DNA from: Candidatus Eiseniibacteriota bacterium | GTDB taxonomy: Bacteria > Joyebacterota > Joyebacteria > Joyebacterales > Joyebacteraceae | Assembly: GCA_030639555.1 (NCBI GenBank) | Contig: DAOWCM010000104.1 | Location: forward strand, 1-7,436 | Reading direction: 5' to 3' | Length of the DNA stretch: 7,436 bases | Shown: one piece after another, positions 1 to 5,811 of the stretch | How positions within the stretch are numbered: the stretch's first letter is position 1 | How the letters are laid out: each line of letters begins with the position of its first letter | Translations under genes and position numbers: made by a program | Notes under the pieces: generated by a model | Databases searched by the model: none | What the model was told of the DNA's origin: nothing | The model's input: the letters and a program-made list of their open reading frames with translations, nothing else

Positions 1-57
1 GGTCACCTCACTGACGCTGTAGACCTGCTCGTCCTGTCTCTCACGCATGTCTGTCAT
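1..57 (-). CDS. xseA: Exonuclease VII large subunit, N-terminal fragment (partial at window edge)
   Basis: Only the first 19 codons are visible; the gene continues past the left edge. The peptide begins MTDMRERQDEQ and then reads VYSVSEVT, which matches the start of the N-terminal OB-fold of XseA, where a V-x-S-V-S-E-[LV]-T pattern is typical. In the family, XseA with small subunit XseB degrades single-stranded DNA to oligonucleotides in the cytoplasm. It follows folD after a 31-base gap, and folD-xseA is a common bacterial gene order. I chose the ATG at 57-55; a second in-frame ATG at 48-46 is possible. Neither has a clear Shine-Dalgarno sequence, so translation may depend on coupling to folD. 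The identification rests on a short peptide plus context. Confidence 0.72.
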   Translation of the reverse strand, partial: MTDMRERQDEQVYSVSEVT

Positions 58-88
58 CCCAGCGGGGTATGGGAGGGGCCGGCGGTCA

Positions 89-964
89 CTACTTCCGAGC
101 GGCCGCATTCTCGGCCGCGACCACCACGCTTCTCAGGAGAAGCGCCGTGGTCAGAGTGCCCACGCCGCCGGGCACGGGCGTTACGGCAGACGCCAGCCCG
201 GTCATCTCGTCAAAGGCCACATCGCCGACCAGGCGATAGCCCTTCTCGCTTTCCGGATCGTCAATCTGGTTGACGCCGACATCGACAACGACGGCGCCCT
301 CCGAGATCATGTCGCCTCGTATCGCTCCTGGGCGCCCCATGGCCGCCACGACGATATCGCCCCGTCGCGTGTGCAGCGCCAGATCGGTCGTCCCCGTATG
401 GCAGACGGTGACCGTGGCGTTCCCTCGCTCGGACTTGCGCAGGAGCAGATTCGCCAGGGGCTTCCCCACGACGGTGCTGCGCCCGACGATCACGACGTGC
501 TTGCCGGGCACGGCGATCTCGTGGCCGCGCAGCATCTCGAGCACGGCCAGCGCCGTGCACGGGGCGAACGTCTCGCGCCCGGTCATCAGAAGACCCAGGG
601 AGTAGGTGGTCGCGCAGTCGACGTCCTTCTCCGCGGCTATCTCCTCCACTACCTGCTGGGTGATCCCGTCTGGAAGGGGCTGCTGCACGATGATCCCGTG
701 CACGGTTGCATCCAGGCTCAGTACCCGGATCGCCGACGCGACACCCTCTGCACCGTCGGACGAGTCCAGTTCGACGAGACGTGTCACGACGCCCAGCTTC
801 GCCGCGGCGCGCTCGATGCTGGCGGAGTAGTACGTGGATGCGGGGTCGTCCCCGACCAGAACGACGGCCAGAGTCGGATCGAACGGAAGAGCCGCGGCGC
901 GACGCCCGACGTCGCGCCTGATCCCGACCGCGACCGGCTTACCCTTGAGAAGGACTGTGTCCAC
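89..964 (-). CDS. folD: FolD-family methylene-THF dehydrogenase/cyclohydrolase with altered active site
   Basis: FolD enzymes normally interconvert 5,10-methylene-THF and 10-formyl-THF in the cytoplasm, by NADP-dependent dehydrogenation followed by cyclohydrolysis. The protein is 291 aa, normal for the family. Visible motifs are LAVVLVGDDPAS (residues 32-43), the catalytic-region Tyr46, IIVQQPLP (91-98, with the conserved Gln94), KDVD (113-116), the nucleotide-binding GRSTVVGKP, GDVAF, and TPVPGGVG near the C-terminus. Oddities: the lysine that should follow Tyr46 in YxxxK is Ile50 (codon 817-815), the Gly of DVDG is Cys117, and GVGPMT reads GVGTLT. These suggest loss or alteration of cyclohydrolase activity (inference). 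The GTG start is supported by GGAGG six bases upstream. It lies 49 bases after ymdB and 31 before xseA, probably in one operon. Family assignment is secure; bifunctional activity is not. Confidence 0.93.
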   Translation of the reverse strand: MDTVLLKGKPVAVGIRRDVGRRAAALPFDPTLAVVLVGDDPASTYYSASIERAAAKLGVVTRLVELDSSDGAEGVASAIRVLSLDATVHGIIVQQPLPDGITQQVVEEIAAEKDVDCATTYSLGLLMTGRETFAPCTALAVLEMLRGHEIAVPGKHVVIVGRSTVVGKPLANLLLRKSERGNATVTVCHTGTTDLALHTRRGDIVVAAMGRPGAIRGDMISEGAVVVDVGVNQIDDPESEKGYRLVGDVAFDEMTGLASAVTPVPGGVGTLTTALLLRSVVVAAENAAARK

Positions 965-970
965 AGGCGA

Positions 971-975
971 CCTCC
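971..975 (-). promoter_or_regulatory. Shine-Dalgarno site of folD
   Basis: The minus strand reads GGAGG, then six bases, then GTG at 964-962. This fixes the GTG start of folD, as no ATG lies nearby in frame. The same 9-base word CAGCGGAGG occurs again 20 bases upstream (999-991). Confidence 0.75.
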
Positions 976-986
976 GCTGGGACAGT

Positions 987-1010
987 GCCGCCTCCGCTGA
1001 GGAAGGCGGC
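987..1010 (-). repeat. Inverted repeat in the ymdB-folD gap
   Basis: GCCGCCT and AGGCGGC form a perfect 7-bp stem around a 10-base loop, just after the ymdB stop. No T-tract follows on the minus strand, so it does not look like an intrinsic terminator. The stem includes part of the upstream copy of the duplicated CAGCGGAGG word. It may be an mRNA-stability or processing hairpin, or have no role. Confidence 0.45.
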
Positions 1011-1013
1011 GAG

Positions 1014-1799
1014 CTACTCCTCGTGATGCGCGACCACGCGCTCGATGCTGATGGCCGCGCCCGTTTCCTCGTTGATGTCGACTAGAACAGCATTGAGAAT
1101 CGCCGGACCTTGCCCGACTTCGTAGCGTCGAGGCACGCCCATAAGAAAGCGCTCCAGAGCGACCTCCGTCATCATTCCGATCACGGAATCCGCGGGACCA
1201 GTCATGCCGACATCGGTGATGTAGGCCGTGCGGCCGGTCAGCAGTCGCTCGTCCGCCGTCTGTACATGCGTGTGCGTGCCGAGGACACACGAGGCGACTC
1301 CTGCCAGGTAGAGGCCCAGAGCTATCTTCTCTGATGTTGCCTCGGCGTGGAAATCCACCACGACGATGGGAGTTTCCTTCTTGACGGATTTCACAAGCTC
1401 CAGCCCCATGCGGAATGGGCAATCCAGAGACTTCATGAAAGCACGCCCCTGCAAGTTGACCACGCCCACTTTCGCTCCAGAGGGAGACACGTAGACCCCG
1501 ACCCCCCGACCAGCAACGCCCGCGGGGTAGTTGGCAGGACGAAGAACACGTTCGCACTCATCAAGAAAGGGAACCCCCTCGGGTCGGTCCCAGCTGTGGT
1601 CCCCCCCCGTCAGCACATGGACCCCGGCGTCCAGGAGCTCCATCGCAGCTCGCTCCGTGATACCCAATCCGCCCGCCGCGTTCTCACAGTTGGCGATCGT
1701 GAAGTCCACACCGTGCACCTCGACCAACCCGGGCAGAAGTGCGACCAGTGCACGCCTGCCCGTGCGCCCGACTATGTCCCCAATGAAGAGGATCCTCAA
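1014..1799 (-). CDS. ymdB: YmdB-type metallophosphoesterase (TIGR00282 family)
   Basis: This is a calcineurin-like phosphoesterase of the YmdB/DR1281 family; members hydrolyse 2',3'-cyclic nucleotides and YmdB affects biofilm and sporulation decisions in Bacillus. From the TTG at 1799 the protein is 261 aa and starts MRILFIGDIVG, as in known members. Metal-site residues in order are Asp8, Glu39 and Asn40 in NCENA, His68, His151 in DFHAEATSEK, and His176/His178 in THTHVQT. The family's Asn67 is Asp67 here (GGDHSWD instead of GNHxW), and that codon abuts a run of eight G. I prefer the second of two tandem TTG codons because GGGAG then lies six bases upstream; the first TTG (1802) would give 262 aa with three-base spacing. 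It follows rny by 41 bases, a conserved pairing linking it to RNA turnover. Confidence 0.93.
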   Translation of the reverse strand: MRILFIGDIVGRTGRRALVALLPGLVEVHGVDFTIANCENAAGGLGITERAAMELLDAGVHVLTGGDHSWDRPEGVPFLDECERVLRPANYPAGVAGRGVGVYVSPSGAKVGVVNLQGRAFMKSLDCPFRMGLELVKSVKKETPIVVVDFHAEATSEKIALGLYLAGVASCVLGTHTHVQTADERLLTGRTAYITDVGMTGPADSVIGMMTEVALERFLMGVPRRYEVGQGPAILNAVLVDINEETGAAISIERVVAHHEE

Positions 1800-1805
1800 C
1801 AACGG

Positions 1806-1810
1806 CTCCC
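1806..1810 (-). promoter_or_regulatory. Shine-Dalgarno site of ymdB
   Basis: GGGAG on the minus strand is followed by six bases and TTG at 1799-1797, or by three bases and TTG at 1802-1800. Spacing and the family N-terminus (MRILFIGD) favour the second TTG as the start. Confidence 0.6.
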
Positions 1811-1840
1811 GTCAGTTGTCGAACCGCCGTACCTAAGTCC

Positions 1841-3406
1841 CTACTTGGCGTAGTCGACGGCGCGTGTCTCCCGAACGACGACGACCTTAATCTGCCCCGG
1901 GTACTTGAGTTCGGCCTCTATCTTTCTCGCCACGTCCGATGCGAGCGCCTCGGCGCGCGCATCGTCGATCTTGCGGTGCTGGACCATGATCCTGATCTCG
2001 CGCCCCGCCTGGATCGCGTACGACCTCTCGACGCCCTGGAAGCTGCTCGCTATGGACTCGAGCTTCTCGAGGCGCTTGATGTATGTCTCGAGGGTCTCTC
2101 GCCTCGCGCCGGGCCTCGCGCCGGACACCGCGTCCGACGCCTGCACCAGCACGGCGATCATCGAGGTCGGCTCGACGTCCTCGTGGTGCGACTCGATGGC
2201 ATTGATCACGATATCTTCTTCGCTGTAGCGCCGGGCCAGCTCAGCACCGAGAGCGGCGTGAGTGCCTTCCATGGTCTGGTCGACGGCCTTGCCGATGTCG
2301 TGCAGGAGGCCCGCTCTCTTGGCGACCGCCACGTCGAATTCCAGCTCACCGGCCATCAGCCCGCAGAGGTACGCGACCTCCTTGGAGTGCTGAAGCATGT
2401 TCTGCCCGTAGCTGGTACGATAGCGGAGCCTGCCCAGAAGCTTGACCAGCTCCGGCTTCAGGTCGTGGATGCCGACGTCGAGGCACGCCTCCTCGCCCAG
2501 CTCGACTATGTGCTCGTCCAGCTCCTTGGACACCTTGCTGACAACTTCCTCGATCCGCCCGGGGTGAATCCTGCCGTCGGTTATCAGACGCTCGAGCGCG
2601 AGCCTCGCGACCTCACGCCTCACGGGATCGAAGCCCGAGAGAATGACGGCCTCCGGTGTGTCGTCGACGATAACGTCGATGCCGGTCGCGGTCTCGAAGG
2701 CCCGGATGTTCCTGCCCTCGCGGCCGATGATGCGGCCCTTCATCTCATCACCCGGGAGGTTGACGACCGACACGGTCGACTCGACCACGTGGTCCGCGGC
2801 ACACCTCTGGATGGCGAGCGTCAGGATCTCGCGCGCCTCCTTGTCGCCCTGCCTGCGCGCCTCGTCCTTGATGTCCTTGATCATGCGCGCGGCCTCGAGC
2901 CTCGCGTCGCTCTCCATGTTCTTGATCAGAAGTTTCTTCGCGTCGTCGCGATTCATGCCCGCGATCCGCTCGAGCCTCTCGTTCTGGTCGTCGATGAGCC
3001 TGGAGAGCGTCTCGGTGCCCTCGGCGACCTGAGCCTCGGTCTTCCTCACCTCTCCGGTCAGCGTGTTCAGCTCCTGCTCCTTCTTGTCCAGGAACTCGAC
3101 CTTCCGGTTGAGGTTCTCCTCACGCTTCTCCACGGACCTCTGGAGTTTGTCGACCTCGGACCTCGTCGACTGCGTGTCCTCTTCAAACTTGGCCTTGGCT
3201 TTGTACCACTCGTCCTTGGCCTCGAGCACGGCGGCCTTCTTCTGGGTCTCGCCTTCCCGCTGAGCCTCCCTGACAATCTTCTCGGCCAGTTCCTCGGCGC
3301 TGACGATCTTGCTGCGATCGACCAGCCTCCTCGCGAACCAACCCGCGAGGAAGACGCCAACGCCGATGAGAAACATTATGACTACAGATACCAGGTTGTT
3401 GTCCAT
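1841..3406 (-). CDS. rny: Ribonuclease Y
   Basis: RNase Y is a membrane-anchored endoribonuclease that initiates mRNA decay in many bacteria. The 521-aa product is full length and has the standard order. An N-terminal transmembrane helix (about residues 5-24) is followed by a basic stretch (RRLVDRSK). A long charged coiled coil follows (about 35-195). A KH RNA-binding domain (about 211-275) carries the GxxG loop in GRIIGREGRNIRAFE. An HD domain (about 335-430) carries His340, the HD pair His369-Asp370 in GLLHDIGKA, SHHEDVEP, and Asp425 in ASDAVSGARPGARRE. The C-terminal conserved segment (SFQGVERSYAIQAGREIRIMV) is present. All metal-binding residues appear intact. The ATG start has GAGG five bases upstream inside a purine-rich run. 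It lies 24 bases after rarA and 41 before ymdB, so the three are likely co-transcribed. Confidence 0.98.
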   Translation of the reverse strand: MDNNLVSVVIMFLIGVGVFLAGWFARRLVDRSKIVSAEELAEKIVREAQREGETQKKAAVLEAKDEWYKAKAKFEEDTQSTRSEVDKLQRSVEKREENLNRKVEFLDKKEQELNTLTGEVRKTEAQVAEGTETLSRLIDDQNERLERIAGMNRDDAKKLLIKNMESDARLEAARMIKDIKDEARRQGDKEAREILTLAIQRCAADHVVESTVSVVNLPGDEMKGRIIGREGRNIRAFETATGIDVIVDDTPEAVILSGFDPVRREVARLALERLITDGRIHPGRIEEVVSKVSKELDEHIVELGEEACLDVGIHDLKPELVKLLGRLRYRTSYGQNMLQHSKEVAYLCGLMAGELEFDVAVAKRAGLLHDIGKAVDQTMEGTHAALGAELARRYSEEDIVINAIESHHEDVEPTSMIAVLVQASDAVSGARPGARRETLETYIKRLEKLESIASSFQGVERSYAIQAGREIRIMVQHRKIDDARAEALASDVARKIEAELKYPGQIKVVVVRETRAVDYAK

Positions 3407-3430
3407 GTACGCCTCACCCTCCCATCTATG

Positions 3431-4819
3431 TTAATTGCGGTCCCTTGAGCCTCTCGTCCGCCTGGAGCCGGAGGAACCTATGTCCTTCTCCTCCGTTGGG
3501 GCGGACGTGAGAGCGCCGTCCCACTCCTTCAGGCGCTCCCGGACCTCCCTCTCATAGCCGCGGTTGCCGGGGCGGTAGTAGCATCGACGCTCCGGCATGT
3601 AGTCCTGGGCGCGGCCCTCGGCCTCGGAGGCAGGCAGGTGATAGCCCTCTCCGTGCCCCAGCCGCTCCGCCCCCCTGTAGCTTGCGTCCCTGAGGTGATT
3701 GGGAACTTCAAACGCCACCCCGTTCACGATGTCCTCAGAGGCCCTCGCGATCGCGTCCGCGCAGGTCCTGCTCTTCGGCGCGGTCGCGAGGTAGACCGTC
3801 ACCTCGGCGAGTGCGTATCTCGCTTCCGGCATCCCGAGCATCTCGACGGCCCGCGCCGCCGCGACAGCAACCCCCAGCGCGCCGGGGTCGGCTAACCCTA
3901 CGTCCTCCGACGCTGCGATCACCAGCCTGCGGGCGATGAACCTCGGGTCCTCCCCACCCTCCATCATTCTCGCGATCCAGTGCAGCGCGGCGTCCGGTTG
4001 TGACCCCCTGATGCTCTTGATGAGCGCCGAGGCCACGTCGTAGTGCGAGTCGCCGTCCCTGTCGTATCGGATCACACGCTGACGCAGACACTCCTTAGCA
4101 GCGTCCAGTCCGATCCTGATGACGCCGTTCCTGTCCGCCGGCGTCGACAGCACCGCCAACTCGAGAGCCGCCAGGGCCTTCCTCGCGTCTCCCAGCGAGT
4201 TGTCAACCAGGTGGCCGAGCGCCGCGTCCGCCAGCTCCACCCTGTAGTCTCCCAACCCCTGGTCCCCGTCGGCGAGAGCGCGCTCGAGGATGGCTCTTAT
4301 CTCCGGCTCCTCGAGCGGCAGAAGCTCAAATACCTGCACGCGGGAGAGAAGCGCCTGGTTCAGATAGAAGAAGGGATTCTCGACCGTCGCGCCTATCATC
4401 GCCACGACGTCATTTTCGAGCGGCGCCAGAAGCACGTCCTGCTGCGCCTTGTTGAAGCGGTGCACCTCGTCGACAAAGAGGATCGTCCGCACAGGCAGCC
4501 TGGCCCTGGCCCTCGCCACCGCGGTCCTAAGGTCCGAGACCCCGGCCTCCACGGCGTTCAGCATCACGAGCTCCGACCGCGTGGCCCCGGCGACGACGTA
4601 CCCAAGTGACGTCTTCCCGCACCCTGGCGGGCCGTAGAGGATCATGGAGAAGAGCCGGTCGCTCTCGATCGCCCGCCTCAGGAGCCGCCCCTCGGACAGG
4701 ATGTGCTCCTGACCGACGTAGTCGGCGAGGCTCAGAGGACGTCGCCTCCGCGCCAGCGAGATATGCTCGACCTGTCTATGGGGGAAGAGCTCACCGCTCT
4801 CGCCCGCTTCGGTCCCCAC
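3431..4819 (-). CDS. rarA: Replication-associated recombination protein A (RarA/MgsA, AAA+ ATPase)
   Basis: RarA (MgsA, the homologue of eukaryotic WRNIP1/Mgs1) is a clamp-loader-like AAA+ ATPase acting at stalled replication forks and single-stranded DNA. In this 462-aa protein the N-terminal signature LARRRRPLSLADYVGQEHIL (22-41) is clear. Walker A is GPPGCGKTS (63-71), Walker B is ILFVDEVHRFNKAQQD (Asp117-Glu118), sensor 1 is GATVENPFF, a likely arginine finger is Arg160 in LLSRVQVFEL, and sensor 2 lies in GDARKALAALE. The C-terminal tetramerisation domain contains DPRFIARRLVIAASEDVGLADP and a YMPERRCYYRPGNRGYEREVRERL end. About 30 extra residues, rich in Ser, Arg and Gly, follow. The start is GTG with a purine-rich GGAGGGGGTG upstream (GGAGG nine bases from the start). 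It is the first gene after the structured interval and lies close to rny. Confidence 0.96.
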   Translation of the reverse strand: MGTEAGESGELFPHRQVEHISLARRRRPLSLADYVGQEHILSEGRLLRRAIESDRLFSMILYGPPGCGKTSLGYVVAGATRSELVMLNAVEAGVSDLRTAVARARARLPVRTILFVDEVHRFNKAQQDVLLAPLENDVVAMIGATVENPFFYLNQALLSRVQVFELLPLEEPEIRAILERALADGDQGLGDYRVELADAALGHLVDNSLGDARKALAALELAVLSTPADRNGVIRIGLDAAKECLRQRVIRYDRDGDSHYDVASALIKSIRGSQPDAALHWIARMMEGGEDPRFIARRLVIAASEDVGLADPGALGVAVAAARAVEMLGMPEARYALAEVTVYLATAPKSRTCADAIARASEDIVNGVAFEVPNHLRDASYRGAERLGHGEGYHLPASEAEGRAQDYMPERRCYYRPGNRGYEREVRERLKEWDGALTSAPTEEKDIGSSGSRRTRGSRDRN

Positions 4820-4879
4820 GGAACACCCCCTCCCGGTGCCGCCTCCGCCCTCGCCCCGATCAGATCCGGTAGATCAAGA

Positions 4880-5030
4880 CGCTCCTTATCCTTGGATCCC
4901 GCCGTCGTGACCCACGGACGGGGAGCCGCAAGGGCGGAACGCGCAGAAGCGCAAGCGTCCTCACGTGTATCTGTCGGGACATACCTGGGGTCAGGGAATC
5001 ACCACGCGCGGTCCGTCAGGATCGCTGAGT
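4880..5030 (-). ncRNA. ssrS: Probable 6S RNA (boundaries approximate)
   Basis: This lies in the 289-base non-coding gap directly downstream of zapA, where 6S RNA sits in many bacteria. On the minus strand GATCCTG (5023-5017) pairs with CGGGATC (4901-4895), seven pairs including one G-U. Just inside, ACGGAC (5016-5011) pairs with GTCCGT (4919-4914), leaving about 12 unpaired bases on the 3' side. This is a rod-like closing structure around a region containing GAUUCCCUGACCCC (5000-4987). That segment resembles the central-bubble 5' strand of E. coli 6S RNA (AGUCCCCUGAGCC). 6S RNA binds the housekeeping RNA polymerase holoenzyme and mimics an open promoter. The stem-bounded part is about 129 nt, shorter than typical 6S RNA (160-200 nt), so the true ends may lie further out. 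Identification rests mainly on position and structure; it could instead be a structured leader of rarA. Confidence 0.45.
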
Positions 5031-5044
5031 GGTGAACATCACCA
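5030..5044 (-). repeat. Hairpin, 6-bp stem with 3-base loop
   Basis: TGGTGA and TCACCA pair perfectly around TGT. It is the last of a series of hairpins between the zapA stop and the putative 6S RNA body, and could belong to the 5' part of that RNA. Confidence 0.5.
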
Positions 5045-5064
5045 GGCGACCCGAAAGGGTCGCC
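5045..5064 (-). repeat. Perfect 8-bp hairpin downstream of zapA
   Basis: GGCGACCC and GGGTCGCC form a GC-rich stem with loop TTTC on the minus strand (GAAA on the plus strand). A smaller stem, GAAC (5077-5074) with GTTC (5068-5065), abuts it and could stack on it. No T-tract follows, so it is not a canonical intrinsic terminator. It may protect the zapA mRNA 3' end or mark processing of the downstream RNA. Confidence 0.6.
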
Positions 5065-5108
5065 GAACGGGAAGTTCGGGGCAAAGCAGTACTGGCAGGC
5101 GGTTCGAA

Positions 5109-5390
5109 TCAGTCACCCAACTCGCCGTCGAGCGTCTGTGACAGCTCCTCGGTCCGTTCCTGGACCTGCGCGAGCAACTCGTTCCTGTCATCCCGCTCGC
5201 GAAACAACTCACCGGCGATATTGAGCGCGGCCAGAATGGCCACCTTGAGCGATGATCCCAGGGAGGTCTCCCTGGTCACCTCGTTCATCTTACTGTCCAC
5301 GTAGTGAGCTATCTCCTGAATGTAATCAGGATCGGCATCACCGCGGATCCGATACTCCGAACCGTATATCTCAACCTTGACGCTGTTCAT
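5109..5390 (-). CDS. zapA: Cell division protein ZapA
   Basis: ZapA binds FtsZ and bundles its filaments at the division site in the cytoplasm. The 93-aa product matches the family in length and layout. A short beta-rich N-terminal part, VKVEIYGSEYRIRGDADPDYIQEIAHYVDSKMNEV, carries the family pattern [VI]xIxGxxYxIxGdxDxxYixxlAxyVDxkM. The segment SSLKVAILAALNIAGELFRERDD corresponds to the conserved xxxKvAVLAALNiADEL region. A charged C-terminal coiled coil (about 60-90) is the dimerisation helix. The ATG at 5390 gives the usual N-terminus but lacks a well-spaced Shine-Dalgarno. The only strong GGAGG (5424-5420) lies eight bases before an in-frame CTG (5411-5409), which would add seven residues. 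Downstream sits the probable 6S RNA; upstream is a ZapB-like gene. Confidence 0.94.
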   Translation of the reverse strand: MNSVKVEIYGSEYRIRGDADPDYIQEIAHYVDSKMNEVTRETSLGSSLKVAILAALNIAGELFRERDDRNELLAQVQERTEELSQTLDGELGD

Positions 5391-5419
5391 CTCGGTGCTA
5401 TCGTGTTCCAGAAGTCATA

Positions 5420-5424
5420 CCTCC
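5420..5424 (-). promoter_or_regulatory. GGAGG site upstream of zapA
   Basis: This is the only consensus Shine-Dalgarno in the 117-base gap before zapA. It is 29 bases from the zapA ATG, too far for direct use. It is eight bases from an in-frame CTG and one base from an ATG that opens a six-codon frame ending in TAG at 5400-5398. No confident sigma-70 promoter could be picked out in the rest of the gap. Confidence 0.4.
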
Positions 5425-5507
5425 GACGAACCAACAAGGCTGCTTACCAGACTATCCCGTTACTTCCGTTCGTTCCCAGCTGTATGCACAACACATTAGA
5501 GTGGCCG

Positions 5508-5741
5508 TCATCCGACGTGATCGGCCATCGATTTCAGCCTAGCACCCATGCGCTTCTTCGTCTTGGAATCCACTTTCTGGCCGGACCCTATGCCGTCTAC
5601 CAGGGCCCCCAGACCATCTATCTCCTTTCCCAAGGCCTGAAGCCGTTCGTTGAGCTCGGCGTTCTCAGCCTTGAGCCGCTTGAGTTCGTCCATGGCTCTC
5701 GCCACCGAAGACTCCAACTCATCCAAACCGGGCAGCTGCAT
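5508..5741 (-). CDS. Small coiled-coil protein, ZapB-like
   Basis: This 77-aa protein is almost entirely predicted coiled coil. Residues about 5-48 show heptad spacing of Leu and other hydrophobics among Glu, Lys and Arg (LDELESSVARAMDELKRLKAENAELNERLQALGKEIDGL). A Gly-rich break (GSGQ) and a basic tail (SKTKKRMGARLKSMADHVG) follow. There is no signal peptide or membrane segment. Small coiled-coil genes directly upstream of zapA are common in Gram-negative genomes and are often annotated as ZapB-like division proteins, which bridge FtsZ-bound ZapA to the chromosome-terminus system in E. coli. The order here supports that role, but low-complexity coiled coils cannot be assigned by motif, so function is inferred. 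The ATG start has only a weak purine run (AAGAGAG) upstream. pheT ends 70 bases before it. Confidence 0.8.
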   Translation of the reverse strand: MQLPGLDELESSVARAMDELKRLKAENAELNERLQALGKEIDGLGALVDGIGSGQKVDSKTKKRMGARLKSMADHVG

Positions 5742-5811
5742 GATTCACTCTCTTGCGGGCTTCCTCCGACCCCCGACCTGGGCCTTCCGGGCGGCGCCAC
5801 GAACGGCACGG

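Noticed and set aside
47..1000. 317-codon plus-strand open frame opposite folD
   Set aside because: It is an antisense shadow of an intact folD, with no ribosome site or recognisable motif.
1976..3448. 490-codon plus-strand open frame opposite rny
   Set aside because: RNase Y on the minus strand is intact with every family motif. The antisense frame is long because GC-rich coding sequence rarely has stops on the opposite strand, and its product has no recognisable domain.
5045..5064. Intrinsic terminator after zapA
   Set aside because: The hairpin is strong, but no T-rich tract follows on either strand, so I list it as a hairpin only.
5101..5110. tRNA-like T-loop sequence GGTTCGAATC on the plus strand
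   Set aside because: The flanking bases do not form a T-stem (GGCGG against CAGTC), there is no acceptor or D arm, and it overlaps the end of zapA. The palindrome TTCGAA explains it.
5398..5418. Six-codon leader peptide MTSGTR before zapA
   Set aside because: The GGAGG is only one base from its ATG, too close for efficient initiation, and the peptide has no attenuation-like codon run.
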